From CALVGQ01 sp031551965 (lineage in GTDB: Bacteria > Bacillota_I > Bacilli_A > Erysipelotrichales > Erysipelotrichaceae), in assembly GCA_031551965.1 (NCBI GenBank), contig JAVBMW010000001.1:62001-126000 (forward strand): a DNA stretch of 64,000 bases, given 5' to 3'. Shown here piece after piece: positions 48,410-57,049 of the stretch. Position 1 is the stretch's first letter, and the number at the start of each line of letters is the position of its first letter. A model generated the notes under the pieces. The model was not told where the DNA came from. It was given only the letters and a program-made list of their open reading frames with translations, and did not search any database. The translations under genes and the position numbers were made by a program.

Positions 48410-51202
48410 TTATTGAAAAAAAGATTGTTCGACACTATTTGTACGATTTGCGACACTAGGTAAGCGATAAATGTAATCATAAATATAGGCAATTTCACTT
48501 ACTGGTATTTCAACACAATAATGTTTCTCCAAGTTTTTAAAGGCATCTTTAACGATTTCTATAAAATCTTGATTATTTAAGATAAATTGATCCAAATGAT
48601 CATAATTAGTAATATATTTATCCGTGATTAATCTTTCGATCAAACAACTTACATGCAAATACAAACCGACCATCGTATTGGATTGCATTGTAAGATTTAA
48701 TTTTTGTTGTAGTACATCTAATATTTCTTCTACATAACTGACAATCTTTTTTGGATTTAAGATCGTTAAATAATCCAATAAATTTTGAAGTGAAAAATTC
48801 TTAATAATATTCTGTGAAAAATCTTCTAATTCCTGTTCACTCAAAAGGGAACCCATTAATAGTCTTATCTTTTCAATATTTTGTTTTTCGATAATATCTT
48901 CTACAGAGATAAATGTATATCCTTCTAAATGAGGATCCATTGTACCCAAAATGTATTGAACATCATATTGATGAAATATTGGTGCGTCGATCCCACTCTC
49001 TACTATATGATCAAAATTATAGGCAATGATATTACAATCGATCTTTCTTGGTAAACTTTCTTCCACAAGTGAACAGATCTTCTCCGCAGTCGTAATTCCA
49101 GTATTGCATACCGATAAAATAGCTTTTTCTTTTTTTCGGTTTTCTATCAATACAGCATTATTCAAATAATCTTTTTGATGGATCGTTTCCATAATTCGCT
49201 GTACCGAATAATTTTGTTGAACTTTATTACCAATATCCAACGCCAATTTGATCGTTACATTATTAAAGATGACAATGTTGATGTGATCCTTTACCTGAAT
49301 TCGTTTATATATATTCTCAAGTGATCCCATGTCAACCAAAATAATTAAATCTCTTAAATGACGTTGACGATCAATGTATTCATTTAACTTGGCAACGATC
49401 GTAAATACCGTAACATCCATTGGCATATCGATCGCATCAAAGAGTTCTTCATCGAGCATATGATTTGCCGCAGCAGCTAAAGAAGAGGCTGTAGAATAAC
49501 CATGAGACAAGATCATACAACGAGTTTCTTTTTCAATGACACGATTTGATAACACACGCAGAAAGATGATTCCATCTAATATCGCTAAAGCATTGAATTC
49601 TAAATTGAGTAATTGCTTAAGTAACACAAAGAATTCTTGAGACATCTCAACACTTCTTTCGTTATAGCCTCTTAAATCTTGAATCAGTTTTAAAATTTGC
49701 ATTGAATTATTATGATACTGATTATCCAAACTTGAGACATTTAAAACCAGATCATCCAATAAGCGACAAAGCGCAATAATTTCATTGTTTTGAAAAGTCA
49801 CTTGGTATTTCTTTGACAATCGCTCACAAATTTTCTCAATGACCCCATGATACATCAACTCTTTTACTGATAATTTGTTTTGGTCAGTAAAATATATACT
49901 ATCCAAATATTGACTGAAACGGCGTTGCAGACGAATATTCAGCTCTTCATTGTTGGAAGCATATTGTTCATAAAGACTTAATATATCATTGTTGAATAAA
50001 TATAGTTTTAATTCTTTCTGTTGGTCCTTTTTAATTTCTTCAAGCGTAAGTTCAGTAGTTTCACTAAAACGATTGAGCAATCCTTCACTCATGGCTTGAA
50101 CTAAAATCGTTTCCGGGATATTGTTCATATCCAGTTTTAAATAGCTATCTTCTTCTTTATTGGAGTTGACATAAGCACTCGCTACACTTGCCTTTATACA
50201 ATTAGATAATTGTCCAATATTTTCAGAATACTCCACCTCAGATAAAATACGATAGAAACGCGAAGTTACACGGATTTCTTTTTTGATTTGTTGAGATTCT
50301 TTCGCTAATAAAAAGCTTAATAATTCTCTTTTTTCCTGTTTGGGTCTCTCATGTAAGGCTGGAATATACGTCGTGATCGGAATACGGCGATACAATGTTT
50401 TTAATAGAACAGTTTTTGGATCTTCTGTCGTCGCGAATACTAAATGTTCACTAGCTTGATACCATTTTTCATTGTCACCCACCATATGATAGATTCCTTT
50501 ATCCATGAATAGAAATAATTTTTCCTGACATTCTGAAGATAAACAATGAACTTCATCCAGAAACAACATACCTCCATCCGCTAATGAGATAAGGCCTTCA
50601 CGATCTTTATCAGCACCTGTATAAGCCCCTTTTTTACAACCAAATAAGTTAGTCAAAAAGAACTCAGGATTATTAGCGTACTCACTACAATTCACGGTAA
50701 TAAAGCGAGATGATTCACTGAAAACATTTTTCTCACAACCATACTCATACATCGTTTGAGCAATCAAGCTTTTACCAACACCAGTATTCCCAAGTAATAA
50801 AATTGGTAGCCCAGAACCAGGATAAGTGATCGCTGATTTACAATGCTGAATAATTGAATTCAGTGATCCTTGATGGCCAATCAACTTAGTAAATGAAATT
50901 GATCGATTTGAATTTTTACTCACCGCAGATTTGAGATCATCCAAAGAATCGTAAGAATCTTTTAAAGAATCACATTCATTACATAAACTTGCCTTACTAA
51001 AAAAGAGTACAGGTCTGGTGTTTACTTTTACCATCAATTTATCGTTTACATATTCATTTAAATATTGAGATACGACATTTCTTGATGCACTGAGTTTTTC
51101 TGCCAAACAGGAAGCAGTAAAGTTCTCCGTATTATTCCAATCTACTGATTTTGAGGATTCAATGATCGATTCCAGAATCTGACTCTTCAAATCTTTTTCC
51201 AT
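48410..51202 (-). CDS. LevR/GfrR-type sigma-54 activator with PTS domains
   Basis: This 930-residue protein starts with an N-terminal HTH region (TASCLAEKLSASRNVVSQYLNEYV). The AAA+ sigma-54 interaction domain is at about 95-330: Walker A LLGNTGVGKSLIAQ, the sigma-54 contact loop GAYTGA in GCKKGAYTGADKDRE, Walker B GGMLFLDEVHCLS. A first PRD, an EIIA-Man-like domain (MILSHGYSTASSLAAAANHM), an EIIB-like part and a C-terminal PRD follow. PTS phosphorylation of these domains switches the activator. It should drive the sigma-54 promoter of the PTS operon downstream. It starts one base after rpoN ends. Confidence 0.93.
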   Translation of the reverse strand: MEKDLKSQILESIIESSKSVDWNNTENFTASCLAEKLSASRNVVSQYLNEYVNDKLMVKVNTRPVLFFSKASLCNECDSLKDSYDSLDDLKSAVSKNSNRSISFTKLIGHQGSLNSIIQHCKSAITYPGSGLPILLLGNTGVGKSLIAQTMYEYGCEKNVFSESSRFITVNCSEYANNPEFFLTNLFGCKKGAYTGADKDREGLISLADGGMLFLDEVHCLSSECQEKLFLFMDKGIYHMVGDNEKWYQASEHLVFATTEDPKTVLLKTLYRRIPITTYIPALHERPKQEKRELLSFLLAKESQQIKKEIRVTSRFYRILSEVEYSENIGQLSNCIKASVASAYVNSNKEEDSYLKLDMNNIPETILVQAMSEGLLNRFSETTELTLEEIKKDQQKELKLYLFNNDILSLYEQYASNNEELNIRLQRRFSQYLDSIYFTDQNKLSVKELMYHGVIEKICERLSKKYQVTFQNNEIIALCRLLDDLVLNVSSLDNQYHNNSMQILKLIQDLRGYNERSVEMSQEFFVLLKQLLNLEFNALAILDGIIFLRVLSNRVIEKETRCMILSHGYSTASSLAAAANHMLDEELFDAIDMPMDVTVFTIVAKLNEYIDRQRHLRDLIILVDMGSLENIYKRIQVKDHINIVIFNNVTIKLALDIGNKVQQNYSVQRIMETIHQKDYLNNAVLIENRKKEKAILSVCNTGITTAEKICSLVEESLPRKIDCNIIAYNFDHIVESGIDAPIFHQYDVQYILGTMDPHLEGYTFISVEDIIEKQNIEKIRLLMGSLLSEQELEDFSQNIIKNFSLQNLLDYLTILNPKKIVSYVEEILDVLQQKLNLTMQSNTMVGLYLHVSCLIERLITDKYITNYDHLDQFILNNQDFIEIVKDAFKNLEKHYCVEIPVSEIAYIYDYIYRLPSVANRTNSVEQSFFQ

Positions 51203-51203
51203 A

Positions 51204-52445
51204 CTAGTTCCCCCTCATTACACGTGTTGACGCTTTCGCAATGCCCATTAATTCACGATATTTCGTAACTGTTCGTCTTGCGATTTTAATATTCTCTTTA
51301 CATAATAATTCTACTATTTTTTGGTCACTAAAAGGTATTCTTTTGTCTTCATTTTTTATAATGTATTGGATTTTTAAACAAATTTGATCCTTTGATACAC
51401 CATCCGCTGTAACTTGATTTGAAAATAAACTTCTAATCCAGTAACTTTGATTTTCAAACTCAAACATCTTATCTTTTAATGCTCTGGATATCGTAGTTTC
51501 ATGCAATTTTAACCGCTCAGCAATCTCTTTTTGTTTCAAAGGTTTTAATGGAGAATGTTCAAGTATGCATTGTTCTTGTACCGAAACGATTTCCTTCATA
51601 ATCAAAGTTAATGTCTCTTCTCTTTTTATTAAACCTTCTACCAATGCATCTCCTTGAACCTGCATTTGTTGAATCCATTTCTTTTCATCTGAATTCAAAT
51701 CTTTTTTTGAAAATTTATTCACTCGATGAATATTGAAATATCGAATTGGCTGTATTTCAATATGTCCTTCATTTTCTATGAGAATAAACTCAGGTTTTGT
51801 CATTTGGGCTTGAGAAATATTATATTCAGAGGCAGGCCTTGGATCAAATGAACGAAGCATTTGAATTAGTTTTTCCAATTCATCTTGAGTTACTAAAAGC
51901 GCTTTTCTAATTTTATCCACATAATGATTAGCCAGATCCTCTAAATGAAATTCAATCAATTGATGAAGTTTAGATTTTTTGGGATAGTTCATTTTCGCCT
52001 GGATAAGTAAACATTCTTTCAAATCTTTTGCACAAATCCCGTAAGGTTGAAGACACATAATCATCTTTCTTATCTTTTCAATTTCTTTTCCACTGCATTT
52101 TAAAGCTTTCACAAGTTCTAAAACTTCCACTTTTAAGTAACCATTTCCATCAATATTCATAAGTAATGTTTCTACTACATTCATGTTTACTTTATCTGTT
52201 TCAATTTGGCCTGAAATTTCCTCCAATAAACTTTTACCTGTACTCGAAATATCTTCTATATCTTTGCCAGAACTAAAACTTAAATATTCAATTTCATAAA
52301 GTGGATTATCCAATAACTCTCTTTCTAAAACTTCAGCTAGTTGCATTGAATTAAGTTGTAAAAGCTCTAACGATAGCTTCATTCCATAGGAAAAAGAAAA
52401 GGTTTGAGCTTGTTTTAAATTTTGATTTAGTTTAAACTGACTCAT
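51204..52445 (-). CDS. rpoN: RNA polymerase sigma-54 factor
   Basis: This 413-residue protein has the Gln/Leu-rich region I (QNLKQAQTFSFSYGMKLSLELLQLNSMQLAEVLERELLDNP in outline, residues about 7-48), a core-binding domain, a HTH (LKQKEIAERLKLHETTISRAL), and the C-terminal RpoN box in IKIARRTVTKYRELMG. RpoN recognises -24/-12 promoters and needs an AAA+ activator, here encoded immediately downstream. It lies 2 bases after the oxidoreductase gene. Its placement inside a sugar operon suggests it may serve mainly PTS operons, as in Listeria and Enterococcus. Confidence 0.95.
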   Translation of the reverse strand: MSQFKLNQNLKQAQTFSFSYGMKLSLELLQLNSMQLAEVLERELLDNPLYEIEYLSFSSGKDIEDISSTGKSLLEEISGQIETDKVNMNVVETLLMNIDGNGYLKVEVLELVKALKCSGKEIEKIRKMIMCLQPYGICAKDLKECLLIQAKMNYPKKSKLHQLIEFHLEDLANHYVDKIRKALLVTQDELEKLIQMLRSFDPRPASEYNISQAQMTKPEFILIENEGHIEIQPIRYFNIHRVNKFSKKDLNSDEKKWIQQMQVQGDALVEGLIKREETLTLIMKEIVSVQEQCILEHSPLKPLKQKEIAERLKLHETTISRALKDKMFEFENQSYWIRSLFSNQVTADGVSKDQICLKIQYIIKNEDKRIPFSDQKIVELLCKENIKIARRTVTKYRELMGIAKASTRVMRGN

Positions 52446-52447
52446 TT

Positions 52448-53428
52448 TTATCTATCCGCTTTAAATACTATACGAGCATCATCTCTTGCCCCTTGTAGTA
52501 TTTTCATTACATCAAAAGTATGGTTCAACCGTTTAATTGCATACTCAAAATCTTTTTCTTTGATGATACGCAAGAACTGTTCAATATAATAATAATGAGT
52601 TAATTCATGTTCACTTTGTAAATCATAAGTTTGTATTTCACTATCTATTTTTACTTCTACATTTTTAAGCACAGCTGCAGAACTCAATACAGTAATCGTT
52701 CCCTTTTCACCTTGAATTACGATTCGGTTATCACAATTACTGTCTTTTGCTGCAATACAACTAGCGACAAAACCATCATATTGCATCAACACGCATCCTG
52801 AAATATCAATACCTTTTACAATATTGGCATAATATGTAAATTTTTTTGGCATATTAAATAATTCAGTTACAAAATGAATATTATAGCTATTTAAATCACC
52901 TAAGGCTCCACCCGAAAATTCCGGATTAAAAACGTTGGGTAATTCACCTTGTTTAAATTGATGATATTTACGTGATATCTGTGACATATTGCATTCTATA
53001 ACACGGATCGGTTCAATCTGTTGCAATGTTTCTTTTATTACTTTCATATGTGGTAAGTAACAATTTGTGATACCTTCAAATAAAACTAAGTTATTCTTTT
53101 TGGCTACTTCCATTAAATGACGGCATTCATCGATTGTTGATGTAAATGGTTTTTCTAATATAACATGTTTTCCAGCATTAAGTGCCATCAAAGCATGATC
53201 ATAATGAAGGCTATTAACTGATGCAATATATACAACATCAATTAAGGGGTCAACAAAAAAATCTTCCAAACTTGTATAAATTTTTTCTACATTATATTTT
53301 TCAGCCAATTCTTTACCAGTATTAAAATTGCGCGAATAAACAGCTTCGCACTTGTTTCCCTCAAATTGTAGCCAGCAATCTAAAAACCAAGTTGTAATAA
53401 ATCCAGTGCCAATTGTTCCTACTCTCAT
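52448..53428 (-). CDS. Gfo/Idh/MocA-family oxidoreductase, first gene of the rpoN operon
   Basis: This 326-residue protein has VGTIGTGFITTWFLDCW (NAD loop), VVYIASVNSLHYDHA, VILEKPFTSTIDEC (EKP motif) and FSGGALGDLNSYNIHFV. It is close in sequence to the enzyme at 6087-7076 (both start M-x-V/I-GTIGxGFI and share EKPFTS and NIHF blocks). Because it leads an operon with rpoN and the sigma-54 activator, its substrate may be related to the PTS sugar; this is inference. The ATG has TGGAGG upstream. Confidence 0.9.
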   Translation of the reverse strand: MRVGTIGTGFITTWFLDCWLQFEGNKCEAVYSRNFNTGKELAEKYNVEKIYTSLEDFFVDPLIDVVYIASVNSLHYDHALMALNAGKHVILEKPFTSTIDECRHLMEVAKKNNLVLFEGITNCYLPHMKVIKETLQQIEPIRVIECNMSQISRKYHQFKQGELPNVFNPEFSGGALGDLNSYNIHFVTELFNMPKKFTYYANIVKGIDISGCVLMQYDGFVASCIAAKDSNCDNRIVIQGEKGTITVLSSAAVLKNVEVKIDSEIQTYDLQSEHELTHYYYIEQFLRIIKEKDFEYAIKRLNHTFDVMKILQGARDDARIVFKADR

Positions 53429-53576
53429 AAAAATCCTCCATGATAGAATCCTATCTGTTTTTGAAGATTTTTAAATACTCTACAAAAGAAGTATACCATT
53501 TATTTCACAAATTTCAAATTTAATAGAAACATAAACTGATTTATACCATACACTGTAAAAGAAAGGAATTTTTATA

Positions 53577-54200
53577 ATGACCAATAACAAATATCCATTT
53601 ATCAATATTCCATTACCTTATAGGTATAACGCATTAGAACCTTGGATCGACACAAAAACAATGATGCTTCATCATGATGCCCATTTACAAACTTATATCG
53701 ACAATTTAAATGCTCTCTTAGAAAGTAACCCAGACCTTCAACAATTTACACTAACCCAACTTATTTCAATTGCACCATCCTTAGATGAACCTTTAAGTAC
53801 ACATCTTATCAACAATGCTGGAGGTGTATTCAATCATCGTTTCTTCTTTAATACGATATCACCTAACTGCAACCAAGTTTCTTGTAATGAACTCATTATG
53901 GCTATCACTAAACAATATGGTAGCTTAGATGACTTCAAAGCTTTATTCAAAGCAGAAGCTCTTTCAGTATTTGGTTCAGGTTACACATGGCTAGTTAAAA
54001 CAATTGATGGAAATCTAGATATCGTGACGACACCAAATCAAAACACACCAGATTTTAGCCAAAATATTTTGATTTTAAACTTAGATGTTTGGGAACATGC
54101 TTATTATCTCAAAAACTACAACAAACGGGCTGAATATTTTGAAAATTGGTGGCATGTGATCAACTGGAATGCCGCAAGTCATTATTACAAATATCAGTAA
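53577..54200 (+). CDS. sodA: Superoxide dismutase, Mn-type
   Basis: This 207-residue Fe/Mn SOD has the ligand His 32 in MLHHDAHLQTYIDNLNALL, a second His in GGVFNHRFFFN, and Asp and His in LDVWEHAYYLKNYNKRAEY. GSGYTWLV and TPNQNTP are also present. The Gly-Gly before NHR and the Gln in NQNTP are the positions that favour manganese. It removes superoxide in the cytosol, useful to an anaerobe meeting oxygen. AGAAAGGAA precedes the ATG. It stands alone, bracketed by a divergent gene and a terminator. Some residues differ from common SODs, so it may be an outlying member. Confidence 0.9.
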   Translation: MTNNKYPFINIPLPYRYNALEPWIDTKTMMLHHDAHLQTYIDNLNALLESNPDLQQFTLTQLISIAPSLDEPLSTHLINNAGGVFNHRFFFNTISPNCNQVSCNELIMAITKQYGSLDDFKALFKAEALSVFGSGYTWLVKTIDGNLDIVTTPNQNTPDFSQNILILNLDVWEHAYYLKNYNKRAEYFENWWHVINWNAASHYYKYQ

Positions 54201-54204
54201 AATG

Positions 54205-54255
54205 AAAAAAACGAATAAAATCACTGAGATAATTTCTTGATTTATTCGTTTTTTT
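54205..54255. terminator. Bidirectional terminator after the SOD gene
   Basis: AAAAAACGAATAAA pairs with TTTATTCGTTTTTT around a loop that can itself form a short TCA/TGA stem. Confidence 0.8.
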
Positions 54256-54530
54256 AGTTAAATTGATGCATTAACTTTTTTTACAAAACCGTAAACTACG
54301 GTAAAACGTTTGAAATGTCTTTGTTTGATTATTTTCAAGCAATTCTCTTACTTACTATATCTTATAAAGCATCTATTATTTTCTTCTGAGTTATACACAA
54401 CATTATAAATAACATTTTTTCTTCGCAAACCATTTTGGTTTTTAAATCAAATTCCTTCTAAGTATTTAATACTCATACTGTTCTTATTTGTCTTTTAAAT
54501 TGTCAGTAAATATAAAGTGTCATAAATTAG
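54256..54530. other. Non-coding stretch with a small perfect hairpin
   Basis: No convincing coding frame. ACCGTA, AAC, TACGGT (54288-54302) is a perfect 6-bp hairpin that could be an operator or RNA structure. The rest is AT-rich and featureless. Confidence 0.4.
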
Positions 54531-54689
54531 TTAATCAACAATGTATATAATCACAAGACAAATAGCTAATAGTATGAAAGCTACGACCATCCCAACAGCT
54601 TCCTTTTTTTTATCCCCTTTCGAATAAAATTTTGTGTAAAGCGTATGAATTATCATTCCGATAATTAAACTATAAATAACATTAAGCAT
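54531..54689 (-). CDS. 52-aa two-helix membrane protein, immunity-like
   Basis: This small protein is not recognised. It starts 3 bases after the stop of the secreted hydrophobic protein, so it is probably translated by coupling. Sequence features are a first helix (MLNVIYSLIIGMIIHTLY), a strongly basic loop (TKFYSKGDKKKEA) and a second helix (VGMVVAFILLAICLVIIYIV). Short proteins of this shape directly downstream of a bacteriocin gene often give immunity. That function is inferred only from position and shape. I see no other ribosome site than a weak CTGGA. Confidence 0.5.
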   Translation of the reverse strand: MLNVIYSLIIGMIIHTLYTKFYSKGDKKKEAVGMVVAFILLAICLVIIYIVD

Positions 54690-54692
54690 AAA

Positions 54693-55226
54693 TTATCCAG
54701 CTTGGTAGGATCTATACACACAATTATAACCATTTCCAGATGGTGCTAAATAACATTCATTTCCTGAGGTGGTTTTATAAGAATTTACAGTTACAGAGCT
54801 TGAAGCAAGTAGATAAACTGCAACTAATACACCTGTTGCTACTAGTACAGGATGTGTTGCAATAAAAGACGAAACTGCAGTAATTATATTTGCTGCAAGT
54901 TGTGCGCCGCCTGACCCAGTTGCTGCTATTATTACTCCATCAACTATATAACCTGCAATTTTACCTGCTACCCAAATGACTATGTCTCCTACCCCTGTTA
55001 TTTCGGCTTGAGATGCGTAAAAATTGATAATATTATTTGAAGCTAGAGATGTTCCCTGCACAAGGGAATTTATTTTACTTTGATTATTTTTTATCTGACT
55101 ATAATCAACGGTTGTAATACGATTGTTTTCCGTTTTTTCCACTAAAGATTCTGGCTGTGCGTAAACACTTGTTGTTACAGCTAATATCATAGCAATCGAT
55201 ATAAGTAAAACTTTAAACTTTTTCAT
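54693..55226 (-). CDS. Secreted hydrophobic glycine-rich protein, toxin/bacteriocin candidate
   Basis: This 177-residue precursor has a signal peptide (MKKFKVLLISIAMILAVTTSVYA, shown in part: basic MKK, hydrophobic core, cleavage after VYA). A polar stretch to about residue 75 is followed by two amphipathic-to-hydrophobic Gly/Ala-rich segments (VGDIVIWVAGKIAGYIVDGV and IATHPVLVATGVLVAVYLLA). A small C-terminal domain has two Cys (SGNECYLAPSGNGYNCVYRS) that may form a disulfide. The ATG at 55226 is chosen because AAGGAG precedes it; the frame extends further up but without one. I do not recognise the family. Secretion, hydrophobic helices and the small downstream membrane gene suggest a membrane-active peptide. 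Confidence 0.65.
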   Translation of the reverse strand: MKKFKVLLISIAMILAVTTSVYAQPESLVEKTENNRITTVDYSQIKNNQSKINSLVQGTSLASNNIINFYASQAEITGVGDIVIWVAGKIAGYIVDGVIIAATGSGGAQLAANIITAVSSFIATHPVLVATGVLVAVYLLASSSVTVNSYKTTSGNECYLAPSGNGYNCVYRSYQAG

Positions 55227-55305
55227 AATTTTCTCCTTTTTCAATTTTAATTTTTTTAAGCTAAATACACAAAGCAACTTCTTTTTGAAATCAAAAACAT
55301 ATACA

Positions 55306-55473
55306 CTAATCCCACTCATCACTACCTTTAAATGTAGTAATATGATGTAATCTACACTTACAATGCTCGTCAATACAATCATCCTTATCAAATACACAAG
55401 GACAAATTAAGCCACTTATCAAAGTGGTCACCAAAAAAAGTGATGCTAAAAAACTCCAATGTTTTTTGTTCAT
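55306..55473 (-). CDS. Secreted cysteine-rich small peptide
   Basis: This 55-residue peptide is encoded just upstream of the secreted hydrophobic protein. A short leader (MNKKHWSFLASLFLVTTLIS) is followed by GLICPCVFDKDDCIDEHCKC with five Cys, then RLHHITTFKGSDEWD. The ATG at 55473 lies ten bases after GGGAG; an in-frame ATG three codons earlier is too close to that site. Export is likely; the acidic, His- and Cys-rich mature part could bind metal or be post-translationally modified. It is not recognised as a known family. It is probably on one transcript with the two following genes. Confidence 0.6.
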   Translation of the reverse strand: MNKKHWSFLASLFLVTTLISGLICPCVFDKDDCIDEHCKCRLHHITTFKGSDEWD

Positions 55474-55493
55474 AGATTTCATACTCCCTTTTA

Positions 55494-55545
55494 AGTTAAA
55501 GCTTTAAACTTGATTTCATTTTAACTCATTATTTTTAGATCACAA
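55494..55545 (-). promoter_or_regulatory. Promoter and palindrome upstream of the Cys-rich peptide gene
   Basis: Minus-strand TTGTGA (55545-55540), a 16-base spacer and TAAAAT (55523-55518). AGTTAAAGCTTTAAACT (55494-55510), nearly palindromic, lies just after the expected start, a possible binding site for the neighbouring regulator. Confidence 0.5.
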
Positions 55546-55581
55546 TAGAAATGCGAAAAGTTACTAAAAAACCTCAAAAAC

Positions 55582-55613
55582 AGGCATTTTGGAATAAAAT
55601 TCACAAAATACCT
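55582..55613 (-). terminator. Terminator of the TPR regulator gene
   Basis: Minus-strand AGGTATTTTG pairs with CAAAATGCCT (one mismatch), followed by GTTTTTG. It starts at the stop codon, so the peptide genes downstream need their own promoter. Confidence 0.75.
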
Positions 55614-56770
55614 TATTTTTCATTTTTCTTCAGCTCTTCCAGTACAATGAAATGATAAACATTATCTGTATCATCTAATATCTCAAGAATCTCCATTAGT
55701 CTTTTTCTTTTCTGACCTTTATTCAATTTACTTAAATCATAAAAATATTGAATCATTAGTTTATCTTGAATATCTTGACATTTTTGTGTATTAAGCTGAA
55801 AAAGTTCTTTATCTGGAATAATATTTAATTGTCTATGAATGAACAAAGAAAAAATTGTTAATTGTATTTTCTTTCGTTTTGCATCATATACCACTGATTT
55901 CAGCATTTCTAAACTTTCGGAGTATTGTTTCATTAACATTTTTTGCATTACAATATTACCTATTACAATTTCTTTTCTATATAAAGGAATTTTATCTTCA
56001 TATTGATTATAATATTTTATAAATTTTTGGTAACAAATTTCTTCTTCATATTTTAATTTTACCGCTGTACTATAATTGAGTGCGTAAAAATTTATTTTCA
56101 ATAGATAATTGTCATCTTTTATTTGTTTTTCCATTTCTTCCGCTAAACTATGTTTATCTAAATATCTTTTCGTTTTACCATACAAAGTCAGCAACTGCAT
56201 TTTATTTGGTAAATAATCCGATCTGTTTGCCAATTCGAAACAATATTCATAATAATTATCCATTGTTATATTTTTCGCTAAGGCTATGGCACAATAATAA
56301 ACAATATCTTTAAGTTGTGTGCTAAGTACTTTTTCATAGATCATTAATTCTTTTAAATCATCTGCAGTTGTTTCGTTATTATTTAACAAAAAATTATTAA
56401 CTAAAACCAATGCTTTTTCCATTAAATCATAATAGGCATAAGATTTATACTCTGATATTATTTTCATTAAAACATCTGTTTCTTTTAATGCGTTATCATA
56501 TTCATAATATTCAAAATAGTAATAAAGTTTAGAAAAATCAACCTTCACAGGTTCAATAAATAATGCTCGATCGCAATTAAGAAACAAAGCGTTATAGTAA
56601 TGATACGCGACTTCTTCACCATTCTGAATTCTTGTATACGTTCCTCTACTACATATTTCTTTATTAACAATCGATGAAAAAATAAATTCCTTTATAGTTT
56701 GGTTCGACAATTTTCGATATATTTCTAGTAATTCTCCCCATAATTTCATATCATTTATATTAATAGACAT
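55613..56770 (-). CDS. Rgg/TPR-type regulator next to secreted peptides
   Basis: This protein of about 385 residues has a diverged N-terminal HTH (KLWGELLEIYRKLSN, then EICSRGTYTRIQNGEEV, which matches the recognition-helix-plus-ENG part of XRE/Rgg proteins). A long helical TPR-like region follows (residues about 90-380; repeated Tyr-rich pairs such as KLYYYFEYYEYDNALKETD and YYCAIALAKNITMDNYYEY). RRNPP-type regulators of this plan bind exported-and-reimported peptides in the TPR groove. The ATG at 56770 is preferred (GGTGAAATT before it); a longer frame begins at 56830. The neighbouring secreted peptides are likely targets or signals. Confidence 0.68.
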   Translation of the reverse strand: MSININDMKLWGELLEIYRKLSNQTIKEFIFSSIVNKEICSRGTYTRIQNGEEVAYHYYNALFLNCDRALFIEPVKVDFSKLYYYFEYYEYDNALKETDVLMKIISEYKSYAYYDLMEKALVLVNNFLLNNNETTADDLKELMIYEKVLSTQLKDIVYYCAIALAKNITMDNYYEYCFELANRSDYLPNKMQLLTLYGKTKRYLDKHSLAEEMEKQIKDDNYLLKINFYALNYSTAVKLKYEEEICYQKFIKYYNQYEDKIPLYRKEIVIGNIVMQKMLMKQYSESLEMLKSVVYDAKRKKIQLTIFSLFIHRQLNIIPDKELFQLNTQKCQDIQDKLMIQYFYDLSKLNKGQKRKRLMEILEILDDTDNVYHFIVLEELKKNEK

Positions 56771-57049
56771 AATTTCACCCAACCTAATATCATTATAGCT
56801 GAAAATTAAGGAATTTAGGTGAAACCTCACAAGAAAATAGTATTCAAACAGTATATTATCAATTTTCTAAAAGGCTTAAAATCGGAAGAAAAAAAGCTAA
56901 AAGGAACCAAAAACCACGATTTCAAAGCATATGTAATAATTTAAGCTATTAATTAAAGTGTGAATTAATTTTACTTAGAAACATCTTCATAATCCTTTGA
57001 TTTTTCTTTGGTACAGTGATATATTAAAATTAATTGGAGGACATAATTC

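Noticed and set aside
54288..54302. ACCGTAAACTACGGT hairpin as another KdgR-type operator
   Set aside because: It lacks the TTACCGKTTTA core and the spacing of the other sites, and no promoter is visible beside it.
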